Part shown: positions 1-14,100 of the stretch, piece after piece
Layout of the letters: each line of letters opens with the position of its first letter
Position numbering within the stretch: the first letter of the stretch is position 1
DNA from: Rhypophila decipiens
Taxonomy: Eukaryota; Ascomycota; Sordariomycetes; Sordariales; Naviculisporaceae
Direction: 5' to 3'
Assembly (NCBI GenBank): GCA_033297075.1
Contig: MU858247.1
Coordinates: 1-64,000, forward strand
DNA: 64,000 bases
The notes under the pieces: generated by a model
Database searches by the model: none
What the model was told of the DNA's origin: nothing
What the model saw: only the letters and a program-made list of their open reading frames with translations
Made by a program: the position numbers and the translations under genes

Positions 1-64
1 CAAATCCGACGAGCGCTTGTGGGTCTTGTAGGGTTTTTGGGGTTGCCCCTCCTTTTCGCGCGTC

Positions 65-155
65 CTCTAAGAGCCTTTCGTTCCTCAAGGCACTCTAAGA
101 GCCTTTCGTTCCTCAAGGCACCTCAAGGCACTCAAGGCACAAGTACACAAGTACA
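65..155. repeat. Tandem repeat: two 28-bp copies plus shorter decayed units
   Basis: A 28-bp unit beginning CTCTAAGAGCC and ending CTCAAGGCA occurs twice back to back, at 65-92 and 93-120, with no mismatch. The final CTCAAGGCA part is then repeated twice more to about 139, followed by two copies of an ACAAGTAC-type octamer. This looks like replication slippage. It lies outside the inferred fab1 leader and no function is implied. Confidence 0.9.
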
Positions 156-560
156 CTCGTGACCCCACCTCCGGGCACACACCTGCCTCTGTCAGCCAAC
201 GCAAACCAGTGACGCCATCCCAGCCCATTCGCTACCTTCACGACTGCTTCAGCCAGACCGGCCCATGACAAATTCGAGTCACCCGAAACACGGCCATGTG
301 AGGCTCTCACTGCGATATGGGTTTTAGGATGTGAAGTGATTCCTTCCTTTCTTTTTTTTTACCGACACTCACATTACGGATACGCCTTGTCATTAAAACT
401 GGCATTCGAAGTTCAAATTTACGGAGAAACCGCTGTTCGGGCCCTCCATTGTTTTGTTTTGCGACAACATTGAGCTGCTCTCACCACAATAACGACAGTT
501 GCTCCACATTCGTCTCCAACATCTGCACCTTTATCCAGCTTAAGACGCAGCCACCAAAGT

Positions 561-596
561 ATGAATTTTGACTTCGTTGACGACGCGCCACCCTAG
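561..596 (+). promoter_or_regulatory. Upstream ORF of 11 codons in the fab1 leader
   Basis: An ATG at 561 opens MNFDFVDDAPP and stops with TAG at 594-596, 44 bases before the fab1 ATG at 641. It is the only ATG between about 336 and 640. Its context (AAGT before ATG) has a purine at -3. If the transcript starts upstream of it, scanning ribosomes would meet this ORF first and need to reinitiate or leak past. Whether it is transcribed is not known from the sequence. Confidence 0.4.
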
Positions 597-640
597 CGAA
601 TAATTCCAGGTGCCCGGTCTCGACCTAGGCCAGCCGAGAG

Positions 641-3600
641 ATGACGAACGCCGGCGCCACCAAACTCCCCCCTTTGCCTCTTCCCGATCCGCCATCGATG
701 GCCGGATCCCGAACCCGTCGCGACTCCCTCACATCGGCCTCTGCGTCCTCTCAAGTCGACAAAGAGCAGCTTGCTCAGGCCCTCGACAAGATCCACACAA
801 CAGCGAGCCAGTCGGCCGTCCTAACCACCTTTAACGACTTTGCATCTCCTCCCGGAGCCGCACCGGTTGCCGAGAACAAAGGGACTGCTGGAGAGATCGT
901 GCAACAAGGGTTAAGTGGGCTCTACAGCCGTTTCAAAGAGGCCGTTGGCGTTGCGGGCAAGACAACTAGTCAAGACGCGGACGATGTCGAGAGTCAAGAT
1001 GGCGTCCCGAAAAAGAGCCCAAACCCAACCGTCCCTGCTGCTAAAAGTTCGACTTCGACCCTCCAAAGGGGGGAAAGCGGGGACCCTAATACGATATCCG
1101 ACCCAGCCATATCCTCCGATATCCAAGTCCCCGGGCTCTCTTCGTCCGGTGCTGTCACAGCAGACTCTCAGTCACAGCCCCTGCCGTCGTCGAAGGCGTC
1201 CTCTGTCACAACGATGTCGACAACAAAGACAGGAGTTCAAAACATATCACATACCCCAAAGAATTCGATAGCTTCAGCTGGGCCTGCCAGCCCGACCATC
1301 GCGTCTCTCACCGCAACTGGTCTCATCGATAATGAGCTTTCTCGAGGCATGTCCTCCCGCGGGGAGGAAGTCGGAGTGCGAAGTACTGGAAGGAGAAGCA
1401 TAAGCCGGGCAGGAGATGCCCCCCCGACGCTAAATCTCTCTGCGAATGCAAGCCTTGAGAGCGTCGCGACCGGTGATAGACTGTCTGCTCGTTCCAGGAG
1501 GGATGACGCGGTGAGCGTGGATAGTAATGCCGATACGCCGCTCAGCCCACTTCGGCTCGCCCCTCTGCAGTCCTCTTCAAACTCGTCTAGGCTGGCTTCT
1601 GCAGATGCCATGAGAAGACCTGCAGTCATTGACCGAATCAGCCACACTCGAGGAGACAACCGATCCAGGTCGTCCTCGATGGAGCCAAGGACCGCTGAGC
1701 CAAGCCCGATTAGCACTTCGGCGCATAGCTCGATATATCATGATTCTTTCAGCATCAACGAGAGGCCGCAAAGATTGCAATCAGGCGCTATGAAAATCCC
1801 AGGAACTACGACCAATGAAGGAGCTCCGGAAATGGTGAATGCGCGTCTAGAAATGATGCGAAAGCAAGTACTCAGCAAAGAATTTTGGATGGCCGACGAG
1901 ACGTGCAAAGAGTGCTTCCTCTGCGGCACGCCTTTTACGGCCTTTAGGCGCAAGCACCATTGCCGGACTTGCGGCTGCATTTTCGACTCGAAGTGTACCT
2001 CCAACATATCAGGTCAAAAGTTTGGCGTTCAGGGCTCGCTTCGTGTCTGTAAAACATGCCTGAACGTGATCAACAGGCGGTACGACAGCGGCACTGATGA
2101 CTCTGCCGACGAATCATATCTTCCCGCCATCTTTCGTCCGAACCAATCCAAAGCGCAGGGCAACCCTAGTAAGCCCAGGACAGATGACGAAATGAGCGTA
2201 TCAGAAAAGACCGATCAGGTGGAAGAGAGTAGATCCGCGACGACACCCATGATGGCCATTCCCGCGACACGCCGAGTTGGTGATCATAACAGAAACTCTG
2301 CCGTCCTGGAGATAGATACAGCTCAGCTGAGTCGTCCAAGCTCTTCAAGATCGCTCAAATCGTTAACATCGAACCGGCCGCAGTCATCTGGGGCACATCG
2401 CCGGCACCATTCCAAACACAACTTCTTGACGCGGTTCAAGGCCACGACAGAGGACCGAGCCCCGTTCCGCAAAACCGTCAACGAGGAACTGGGCAAAAAA
2501 TCCAAGCTGAACGCATTTCACGATGACAATATCATTGATCCGGAACTGGCTGCGTACATGTCTGACGAGTCGAGCGGTGACGAGCAGATGAGCATTTTCG
2601 CCACTATGAACAGCAATGACATTCAACCATCCAGCCTTGATCCTGACAAGTCAAGTTTCGGCCCTTACCTGAGTGCGGGAAGGAAACACCGATTCCGCCA
2701 CGGCGAAAAGAGCATCAGTGGTCTGAGCCACACCAGCCGTGGTCACGAAGATGCCTCGGGCTTAGCAAACCTGGCTATCCACACGCGCCCGACAAGAAGG
2801 AGGAATCTGAGCACCGCAAGTGCGAGTGTGCATCATCTACGGTCTCCGCGCCCAAGATCCGGGATATTCGGTGGCCCCTCAGTGGACGCCTTGCCATCCT
2901 TTGGTTTTCCTGGAGCTCCAGGTCTGGAGTCTTCTTCGCTGCAAAGAAGCGAATCGTTCCGTGATGGGAGAATGTCTGAAGGCGCTCTGAACCCAACCAG
3001 CCTCCAGCATGTCAAGAGACTGTTTCGACAGTTGCTATCGGATGCCGAGATCCCGAACCCCTCTGCCTGGGAGAAGGCTCTCATTCCCATCCTCGATAGA
3101 TGTGCGGACGATGTTGACCCTGACATTCGCAATGGAGACGACATGGATATCCGTCACTGGGTTAAGCTCAAGAAGATACCCGGGGGCAAACCAAGTGACA
3201 CAGCCTACGTCCACGGAGTTGTATTCAGCAAGAAACTGGCTCTCAAAAGCATGCCTCGTAAGATTGCCAATCCCAAGATAGTCATCATCACCTTTCCGAT
3301 CGAGTATCAGCGACACCCAGAGCAGCATTTCATGAGCCTGCAGCCTGTTATCGAGCAAGAAAAGGAATACCTGAGGATGGTGGTCAACCGCATTCTGAAT
3401 CTTGACCCCCAGGTATTGCTGCTCGAGAAGAGTATCTCAGGCGTAGCTTTACAGTACCTTTCAGAGGCGAATGTTACAGTCGCATATAATGTGAAGCCTG
3501 CAGTCATCGAGGCAGTCTCGCGGATCGTCAATATGCCCATAATATCGTCCATGGATATGCTTAGTTTGGGTGCGCGAGTTGGCACTAGCCAGAATTTCGA

Positions 3601-6600
3601 GGTCAAGACGTACGTTAATAACGAGTTCAAGGGCAAGAAAAAGACGTACATCTTCATCTCTGGCTGCCCCAAAGACCGCGGCTGCACGATTGCTCTCCGT
3701 GGCGCTTCAACCCAGGTCCTCGCTAAGATGAAGAAGATCACCGAGTTCATGGTCTACGTGGTTTACAACCTGAAACTGGAGTCGTGCTTGATGCGCGACG
3801 AGTTTGTATACATTCCCCCAGACCTGGAGCTTCCCGTGCCATCAAGTTCGACGCAGCAAAGCGACGACATGGCCTTGCCGGCCCTCGAGGCCGGGCCCGG
3901 GCCCAGCCAACAGAACGACAACCCTACAGTGATTGTGACAAGCCAAAGCACCGAAAGCGGGCAGGCCTCAGAATCGAGTGGTAATGACGAGGCCGAGACA
4001 GAGTCCCAGCCTGTCGACCAAAACACTGCGCCCGTTGCCGAGCAGACGAAGAAGCTGATATCTATGCATGAAGCTCATCCAAGCAGCTCGCAAAATGCGC
4101 CAGTGCCAGAGGATCTGCCCATGCCCACGTTCTACAGCGATATGGTGGCGAAGTACGAGACTCGAATACTCTCGGCGTCGCCATTCGTCAGGTTTACACA
4201 GCCGTACCTCCTCATGAAAGCCCGAGAGCAGGAGAGGCGGCTTGTCTACTTGAGGAGGCTGCGTGATCAGGACATCGTCGAAGATCAGGGAGAGAGTGAA
4301 AAGTCTCGGCCGCAACGTTTCCAGCTCATCAAACCCGAAATGGTGCACGAGCTAGGCCAGAAGGCACCGCGGCAGATCATGGAGGTCCTTCACGCCATCC
4401 ATGACACGGAATACGATCGGGCCCTCTTCAATTACCAAACCCAGACCAAGGCGTGGGAAATAAATATCCAAGGCAGCCTCGATCTTTTCGATCCATATTC
4501 GCACCAGAACATCGTCGTGCTGTACTCGGTTACCTGCACCGCCACCAAAATACCATGCGTCGAGCCCAGTCTGATTGCCATCGAGTTCTACAACGAGCAT
4601 GCCGATCCGGCAGGTAACCTGGACCAGGACTTCACACTGGGCCAATTCATCGAGGATGTGTGCGAAAGTGCAGAGTCGATCTGCCACTCAAATGGATGTG
4701 ACCGGAAGATGTTTGAACACCATCGGACCTATGTGCACGACAATGCTCGCGTCACAGTCATCGTGGAGAACTTCCCGGCGTGGCCAGAGAACTTCGCCGA
4801 GAAGCCGCTGGAAAGGGACAACGAGAAGGACGGGACAGGGATTTGCATGTGGAATTACTGCAAGCTATGCAACAAGCACTTTGGCCTGATGCCCATGTCC
4901 ATCAGCACCTGGAAGTATTCGTTTGGCAAATATCTCGAGCTGTCTTTTTGGAGCAAAGGTCTGCGCCTCAACCCACTGGCTGGATGCCCTCACGACCACC
5001 AGAAAGACCATGTTCGCTATTTCTATTACCTGTGGCGCGACATCGCGGTCAAGGTCCATTACGACCCCATCGACCTGTACGAAATCATTGTTCCTCGGCC
5101 GAGGATCACTTGGAAGGTCGAGAATGACCTGAAATACAAAAACGAGCTCTTCACAAAGGCCGAGGACAGGTGGAATCGCTTCATTACCTCGGTCAAGGCA
5201 AGGCTGAGAAGCATACGGATCGACAGTGTCTTGCCAGAGAAAGCGGATGCCTGCAAGGCAGAGGTTGAACGGCTGATCAAGAAGGCTCAAGAAGATCAGC
5301 CTGTGACGATCCGCAGTCTCCAGGATGCCTATATGAACTCCAAGTACTACGAAGTCATTCCACTCAATACTGTGATCCGCGAGATGCTGGAGAAGGTCTC
5401 GGAGTGGGATGCCGCGTTTGCAAAAATCGAGTCCGACTTTTTGTCCGACAAGGATGTTCGCCAACTCACCATTCTACAGCTGAAAAAGATATTCGGGGAC
5501 AATGAATCGAAAGAGTCTCTTCCGTCCACAGACAGCACAACCCTGGTGGGCTCAGAGGCGGATGAGCAGTCGATCCTTCAGACAAGCCAAAGTCAAGCCT
5601 CGGAGCCTGAAGAGAAGCCGTCTCAGTCCTCCCAGAGCGCCTCAAACACAGTCCCCCCAACACCTTCATCAACCACCGGAGAGCCCATCTCTCTGTCCAA
5701 GGAGTCTTCAGTAAGCCAAGAAGCTGCGGCAGCCGAAGAGGCCGATGCAATATTGGACAGAGTGGAACCACTTGACCTTGCAACCCCCAAGTCGCCTCCA
5801 CTGATGAAATACCCGCTGGTGTTTCCAGAGACATGCGCCGAGTTGAACAGGGTGCCCAACGAGCCGTCAACCGAAACCACGCCGACGCCGCCCCCCCCCA
5901 GTTCAATCCCCCGCCCAGTTGACCCAGTATCCGCCGCCCCTCCCCCATTGACCTTGACGGAGAAAGTTGAGCAGTTACGTCGAGAGCAGAGGACAGTCGC
6001 CAACCATGGCAACAGCTCAGTGCCAGGTTCGGATAGCGTCGCCGAGCAGCCTAGACAGGCCTCAGATCGCACTCTGTCTCGTCGGGTTGGGTCTACGGTC
6101 TCGCCCCCGATTGTCCGGGCCGTAACTCAGCCAACAGGCACGCTGCCGAGAACGCAATCTGCACTTGGCAAACTCTTGAAGGAGCAAAGAGTCCAGGAGC
6201 CTAGCGAATCCCAGAGAGCCCCCAGCGATGGCCCCGCGAAAGGGGAGAGAAAGTTCACTGATCGTATCGGGCTCGGCGCTTTGAAGAATCGCAAGGGTGG
6301 CGCCTCGGGCATCCCACGATATGTCCACAAGAGAGAATCTAAAGTCTCTACTCTTGCACGACACTTTGAGCAGCTGAGCCGCGAGTTCGAAAAGGAAAGA
6401 ATGAAGGATCGGAAACAGCGTGCAGCCAAGATGCCGCACACTCGTGCGTTCCTACCCCGCACTTCTACCAAGGCCATCGTAGAAGTCTATGCAGATGCGG
6501 ATGAGGCCATTCAGGAACCTGGTCCGTCGGACGAAGATCATGTCCTTGACAGGGAACAGAGTGGCACAAAACCACTAGACGAGTCGCAGGATACAGCCTC

Positions 6601-8144
6601 TGCCCCGGATGGAGCCGTGGAAATTGCCCCAGAGGCAAATGATGCCTCCCCAACTTGTCAATCAGAAGATTTGCCTGTCCCGGACGCTGACATGTGCGAT
6701 AGCCGTCGTGAGAATCAGGCAGGCTCGGATGATGAAGATTCGACTCTTGCGCTGCTCGACGATCTCCTCCCGGACGTCAAAGAAATTGCAGCCTCGCTTG
6801 AGACCAGCGACGAAATCCCCGAGGAGCTCCCAAGACACCAGACAAAGAGCTTGATGACGATGCTTACCAACTTCTGGGCGGAGCGTTCGGCTATCAGCTG
6901 GGCACCACTGGATTACCCCATCAATAACAGCGATCACGTCTTTACCGACTCGGACGTGGTTGTGAGGGAGGATGAGCCAAGCTCTCTAGTTGCTTTTGCT
7001 CTCAGCTCAGAGGACTACAAGAAAAAGTTGGCCAACATTCGTCGTTATGGCCACACGTCGCCGAGCCAGGCCGAGTCAGAAGACAGCGGAGATGGCCTCG
7101 AAATGAAAAGAACGCCCGGGTTCTCTTCTGACGAGGAGAAACTTGAGAAGAGTCTGTTGAGGGACACAGCGACGCATCTCAAGTACCAATACACGGATGG
7201 CTCGGCCAAAATGATGTGTAAGATCTTCTACGCCGAGCAATTTGATGCTCTTCGCCGGAAGTGCGGTGTTGCCGACCGGATAATAGAGTCCTTGTCTAGG
7301 TGTCTGAAATGGGACTCGAAAGGCGGCAAGACCAAGTCGGTCTTTCTCAAAACGCTGGACGACAGGCTTGTCATGAAGTCGTTATCTCCCATTGAAACGT
7401 CAGCGTTCCTCAAATTTGCCCCCGCTTACTTCGGCATCATGGCCGAGGCACTGTTCCACGACCTTCCGTCCGTCATTGCAAAGATGCTTGGCTTCTTCCA
7501 AGTTGTCATCAAGAACCCTCTCACCAACACCGAGATCAAGCTCGACCTGCTGGTCATGGAGAATCTCTTTTATGACCGAACTCCAAGCCGCACCTTTGAC
7601 CTGAAGGGATCCATGCGCAACCGAAAGATCCAGTCCACGGGCGAACAGAACGAGGTGTTGCTCGACGAAAACATGGTAGAGTACATCTACGAGTCGCCGC
7701 TATTCGCTCGAGAGCATTCGAAGCGTATTCTGCGAGCATCGGTGTGGAACGATACCCTGTTTCTAGCGCGTCAGCAAGTCATGGACTACTCGCTGATGAT
7801 CGCCGTGGACGAGGCAAGAAAGGAGCTGGTCGTCGGCATCATCGACTGCATCCGGACCTACACCTGGGACAAGCGGGTGGAAAGCTGGATCAAGGATCGG
7901 GGGTTTGCCGGCGGTGGAAGAAACAGGCCCACCGTGACGAGCCCCAAGGAATACAAGTCTCGGTTTAGAGAGGCTATGGCAAGGTATATACTGACCTCGC
8001 TCCCGTTGTTCCATTTTTAACGATAACTAACCCATCACCAGGTACATACTGCAAGCCCCGAACTGTTGGCACCTGTTTGGTCACAATACCACAGGTGCTA
8101 AGAACCCTGGAGCTCCTAGAACTAGATTCGAGGGTGACGTGTAA
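641..8144 (+). CDS. fab1: Fab1/PIKfyve: 1-phosphatidylinositol-3-phosphate 5-kinase
   Basis: Makes PI(3,5)P2 from PI3P on endosome and vacuole membranes, controlling vacuole size and membrane return. Exons 641-7983 and 8042-8144 join across a 58-base GT-AG intron to give 2481 residues. Domains: a long low-complexity N-terminus; a FYVE zinc finger from W416, with the PI3P-binding RKHHCRTCG core at 437-445; a Cpn60/TCP1-like domain at about 855-1055; the Fab1-specific cysteine-rich region at about 1360-1490; a disordered linker; and a C-terminal lipid kinase domain at about 2170-2480. The kinase domain carries the signature motifs DLKGS (from D2320), MDYSL (from M2381) and IIDCIRTYTWDK (around 2400-2411). 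If the intron is retained, the protein ends a few residues after MARY and loses its last 34 residues. ATG 641 is the first in-frame start. The length and domain order fit fungal Fab1. Confidence 0.97.
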
Positions 8145-11100
8145 TATGGTAGGTAGGAGCAGCCAACGAGGTCGCAACGACCTCTTCACAATACTTTATT
8201 TCCTTTGTTATGATGAAGACATACCCCTGAGCATGGAATTATTCCTAGCCCGAGCCAGAATGTTTCTGCTTTTCATTGTCAATTGGTATTTTCCTAGAGA
8301 TATCTCTGCATTGAACGGGTACGGTTGCATGGGTTCAGGTTGGATGTTTATATGACTTGGTCGTTCGCTTTTCACAGCGTCGGGATTCCATGCTTAACAC
8401 TGGCATGGCCCCTTTCATGATAATAGAAGGACAGAGTTGGGCCATGGGGGCTTTAAGGGACAGCGATGCATATATGTCTGGACTGGTATATTTTTCTATA
8501 GATTCATGATAGTTAATGTTCAAAGGGAGACGGTGTATAGGTACCTACCTAGGGAGGTGCCAGAAAATATATTTACTCAAGAATAATTTAATAATCTTTC
8601 TCGCCCTTTTTCCATTGAACGTAGAGTGCACATCCATTCATGTCGTACACATGTACATTGAGGCCAGCGCCTATCTCTTGTCTCTTTTTGTAGTAGTATC
8701 TCAATGCTGTCGAGAGGTATGAGTTTCATGCAAACCTACAATAGGGTTTCATTACCACCATACACTCTGGTTTCCCTAAATAGAAATTCCAGAGAGGGGG
8801 ACATCGGCATGTAGGTAGAGAGCTAGTTATTGGGTAATGGCTTTCTTGGTTCAGATCGTCGTCGGTGGTTGTTGGTCGACTTTATGCTGGCAAGCTGCGA
8901 ACTTGGTTGGTGGTACCGACTGCAGAGAAAAGGGGGCAACAAGTTTGAGGGAGCGGAGCGGCTGGAAATGTGGCCCGGTACGGAGTAATCGATTGATGTT
9001 GGGAATAAATATTCTTTTCAATTTCGAACCACCCACCAATCGTTGGGTTTTTTGCTTTCACATCGAAACAATACAGTGCTTGCCAACTTCCAACTGGATG
9101 ATGACATGCCGATGGAGATTCAAGGTGACATTAAGCACTAAGATTGGGGGATTTCTTGACGCGAAGAAGCTACGGGTACATAGTGGAAGAGATTAATAGA
9201 CGCGCATCCTTTGCGTGTTCTTTGAATGTTGCGTATGTCGACAATGTTTGATGGGTTGGGGGATTATTCCCAGCCAGCTGGAAACCTTGTGTAGCAATGT
9301 GATGCAGAAACGAGATTTGGGAATACTTTTGTGGTGGTGTGGTGGCGTCTATTTTACAGATTATCAGATTCGATACCTAGGTAATGATGAGCAACATACC
9401 TAGACGGCGTTGGTATGCGGTTTGATGGGCTTTACAAGACAGTGATTTCTTGAGGTTAATGATCGGCCTGTTCTTCACGAGCCTTGATCTTAATGAGCTG
9501 AGTGAAAGATCCATACTATCAGACTCAGCCCGAACGCCGCCTTTAAAAGTAACAAAGAAAGGTCAGTTTCCTTCCAGAAGAGAGTTATCAGTCGATTATC
9601 AGCTGGGCCCGGAGGTCTCCAATATGCAACCAACCCCTATCCACCACCACCAAAAACAGAGAGTGTCGTCAGAACGCCATGTTTCCGCCATGGGGATCAC
9701 CAAACTCGCCACGTCTCTCAGTTCAATTAGTCGATCAGCGACTGGTATCAAACTAAAATAAGAAAAGGCCGCTGGTAACCCGTAAGGACTCTGAAGCTGA
9801 ATTCAGTGCAAGGTCGATACCTATCGTTCTTCCCCATGCCCCTACCTTCTCCAGATTCGATTAATGACAACCCTGGTCGGTGTCAGGGGACCAGGATTAC
9901 GAGCGGGAAGGAAAAGGAAGCTAACCATATATGGTTGGATGTGAGATCCAGACTGAAGTTCCCCAACCTCTCTCAAGGCTGGAATCCGGTACTGTCGTCT
10001 TGATGTCGATCCTGTTACCGTACTATACGTTCCTGGAGATATTCCATCAGCAAGAGAGTTCGTTCAATGGCGGTTGGTAGAAGATATAAGAGACGCACGG
10101 AGTACCTCGAGAGATATATAAATTGTCGTGTTCCCAACAATACCTACTCTTCCTCTTATCAGATGTCTTTCAGCAGCTGGCATGTCAATATTCTTCTCTT
10201 GAAGTGGGGGTCAGATCTTCACTGTTTACCCCGTACGCTACAGATTAAAACGTGAGGGAAATCATTTCTCGAATCTGATGCGTCTACTCGTCTCTGGTTG
10301 GTCAAGATCAAGCTGAAAGCCCAACGCCCAACATCAAAACGCGAAAAACCCTTGTTCAATGTCACTTTCCCCTGCGAGCTGTGTTGCTTTTGATTGGTCC
10401 GTTCTTCAACGTTTAGATCCCCCAATCGAGACGAGCAAACAGTTCAAAACAACCTGAAATCCGACGTGCCGGGTCCTCCTTGGGTATCTCGCGGTCTCGC
10501 CTCCTGCCCGTCCCAGTCAAGGTAGGGGCAGATCAGCCTTATCGTTGTGCGTGAACTGAACCCCAGCAAGGTATGCGGGCGGGCGTCAGGTATATTTATT
10601 GCTTTTGACGAGATTAAAGACGCGGGGATTTGAGTACTATTTACGGATACTCTATCCAGCAGCTCGAATTAGCAGGCAACTTAAGAACTTGAGAGGTTGA
10701 GTTCGGACTAACTGAAGTAAATGCTTGTTTATACTCCGTACGGAGCTTGATGAAACGGTCCAAAGCCAGCCATGGCGACATCTGATATGCTGGGATCTGG
10801 ACCGTCCAGTGAGGCCATCCATCGGCACCTTTCAACTCCGATTGCTGCCTTTTGCGGCGTAGAGCCTCAGGAATAATATTCCCGTAAAGACAAACATTCA
10901 ATGCAGAGGATCTCTGCACCACGTCATCTTCAAGTGAGATACTCTGCACCGAAGGCATGTACGCTAATGTCATTGTCGTATGCGGCGCTTCTTTTCTTCC
11001 TCTGTGCCTTGACACTGGCCTTCTGCTTGTTGAAACTTCATCCAAGATTTCAAGACACTTTGTAACGATCCCCCGCCTGGGGGCCGCCGCTTCTCTGTTT

Positions 11101-14100
11101 CTCTCCTTGAAGGAATCAATACTGCCTCTTGGGCTGACGGCCAAGTACGTAGCAGCAAGTAATCGACTCTCTCCCCCTCGGTGCATTCTCGTTCAATTAT
11201 CGTACCTCAGGCCCTGGCCAAATCTAAAAATCGTGGTAATAGAGACGCTGAGCGGATGCGGTGTTGAACCAATACGATCCCGAGATCTGAAATGGCGCAA
11301 GTGTTGCTGCTCCTGCCGACTGCTGCCATCTAATGTCTGATATGCAATTAGTCGATCCTTCCTTTCAAGACTTGCTGAGCCTTCCTCTCCGCCACCGACC
11401 CGCCCGCTGCCTTCCGGAACTTGTGACAGGCACCAATGGCGGACCCAGAGACCGGGGGTGTTCCTCCAGCGACTCCAAGATCGCGGCTTTCAACTGGGGC
11501 GGCGCAACATCAACTAAACGATGTGTGGCAAAGATAGAACTCACCGTATCCATCATTTTCGCTTTCGCTTGCCCTTGACATGTCAGAAGCAAACCAGTCC
11601 AGTCCATCAAACCACGTGAGTGGGCCGAGATCTCAGACATCATCAGACTTTGTCAAACGACCAGCTAAGGCTTGCTGTCCCCGAATAAATCCTTTCGTTG
11701 ATCGCGAAGGGTCCATGTAGACAACGTATTCCGCCATTCAACAAGGGAAAGAATCAGCCGGGAGGCAATGAAACGATGAACTGCCCCCTGCAAGCCCGGT
11801 GAAGGAAGGAACTGATGGATATCAAGCCACACATGTACTGCGTATGTTGTTGGAAGGCACCGAGGGAAATTGGTGAAATTCGGGGAAGGCACGATCATCC
11901 AATCAAGAGCTGTTCCAACTAGTGTATACAACCTGATGGGATTGTTCAAGAGGGGGGGCTCTTTCTTTCCCGGGAATAAAAGAATTTCAAGATGCCCCAA
12001 AAGGAGAACAACAGGTACCCAAAAACCCAAAGTGAAGTCAACCGCCCAATGAAACTAAAACCTGCTTGTTCACTTGATACAAGAAGATTCAGTTGTTGCC
12101 GTGTATCCCGTAGTGCAAAATCCGGGGTAAAAAGTCAACCAAGCCCTCGCTTCTCTCGGCAAAACAAGCGATGGAGAGATACATCCATTGAGATAGGTAC
12201 GGAGTAGGTAAGTTGCTTTGTGATGTGCCTAAAGTGCCGGGGCAGAGGCTTAGATATCTTTGGCACATAACTCGAAAGAAGCAAGTACAGACATGCCATT
12301 TCTTGGTGCAGGACAAACGACTCGACCGAGAATACCAGGCTCCTGATAGGACAGGATAGCCACGAAATGCTTGGATGCTGATATGGCCTATAAAAGCGAG
12401 TTCTATTCAAGATCTCATCCAAGATTCATCAGATCCCGCCAATTCAACCCCGCCCGCCCCTATGTTCCAGCTTTCTCTTTTGCATGGTTGACGAGTGATA
12501 TTGAGAAAAGACGGGCTGTTATCCGTATTGTGACCGGAGAGCCAAGCCAATACCATGCTCTTTCTCGAAACATCAGAAACAATAGGGTAACTCAGATATC
12601 AGAACGGAAGCAAAACAACAAAACAATAGCCATACATACCCATCGTGAAAATTTCACCATTGTGCCATCCCCGTCTTCATCAGCAAGTTTGACGAACTGG
12701 CCCCAATGCTGCACAAACGCGTCATTGAAAGTGCATATTCTCCATTGTGACGGTAGCAATGAGGAAACAGTCCATGACCAACCGACACACACCTCGTTCC
12801 ACTCGACGTGCATATGAGATGCAGCAGCTCTGCAGCAGTTTGGGCTCCATCTCGGGATTTCAGTCAATTAGACACGGTTCACGAAAAAGTCGCGTTCATT
12901 TGCATTAGCTTTACCTTGTCGCGTTTTGCGAGCGTCGTGGCCCCGATACTCACCTCAAAGTCAAAGCAGGCAAAGGGCCAAAGTGGTGATAAGAATTGAT
13001 GCTTGTTGTTTTACCTTGATTTGGATACTATCATTAAGCTTTTTTCCCCTTCCCAGATCCCATCATCCCCTTTTTGCCGCGAGGGCCGGGACAAGGTAAC
13101 CAAACCCATTTGTCTCCCCTCGGCAGCTTTATACGAGGTAATAGGATCTGGATATTGACCAGGTTGTTTCCTCTTATTTTTGTCGTTGAAATATGGCCCC
13201 CCTTCTTCGGGACTATTTCCCGCAACGATAATATTCAAGAAAAAAGGCACTTTACACGTGCCCTGGCGGTCTCATTGGTCAATTGGGCCTTGTCTCCTCA
13301 CGAAAGTCGCGTGTAGAGCTTGTTTTATGAAGAGTTTAACTGCGCTGCAACTTGCATGTCTGACCACCACCCCCGCGAGCAGCCGCGGCTTGTGGTAGCG
13401 CCCGGAGCCCGCCCGTGTTTGTTAGTGTAGGGACGGAAGAAAGCTGTTTGTTTCCACCGTGGTCCATGGGTCCAAGAGTCTGTGCCTTTTCTTGGCCTTG
13501 AAATGTCCCTCTTTTTGGCCCGCGAACCGCCGAATGAGGGGGGCGTGTTTCCAGTCTCCTGATTTGGCGATAGATTCGATGCTTTCATTTTGAGGCAGGA
13601 AGGTGAGCAAGAGCACGTAAACCAACTCCACTTGGAGACTGCGCACGGATTGTTGGGCACGCCGATGATGATCGATGAGCCTTGCAAACTGACGGGATCG
13701 GGGACATTTTCAATGTGATACTTTGCCGCCGGTAATTGTAATCCATAACCCGTGCTCCAGTCTACTCACTCTAATCTGTCCTTGTTCTGACCCAATACAC
13801 CCGGATAGTTTGAGAAACAGGGTTCAAACGAATTCGTAAGCTCATCACATGATGCATTCTGGTATTCAGAGGAATGGCGTTCCGCTGACGGACTCCTAGG
13901 GCTGAGCACATGCGTCGAAGCCAAGTGGAGGAAGTCAAGGCAGTGCTACGTTCTGCATTTCGTGCTCGAGCAATGCAGATGTCGAACTCGTGCAGTTGCC
14001 GACCGATCCTAGGAGAACTCAACATCCTGTCGACCAGGGTCCAAGCCACGAACATAAATCAGAGGAGTGATGAAAAGAATCATTGGTTAATATGGACGAC

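Larger units (their letters stand above)
1..640 (+). other. Upstream region and leader of fab1
   Basis: There is no gene here that I can support. The first 160 bases hold a small tandem duplication (listed separately). From about 336 to 560 there is no ATG on the plus strand, which suggests that the fab1 transcript starts somewhere in this stretch. The first ATG after it opens an 11-codon upstream ORF at 561 that closes before the fab1 start at 641. No convincing TATA box was seen. The open frames in this stretch are short and unremarkable. Confidence 0.5.

Noticed and set aside
10641..11186. Minus-strand frame of 181 codons with a genuine ATG, the longest in the big gap
   Set aside because: No motif, no family resemblance, and a length within reach of chance for 16 kb searched in six frames. 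No flanking exons could be joined to it.
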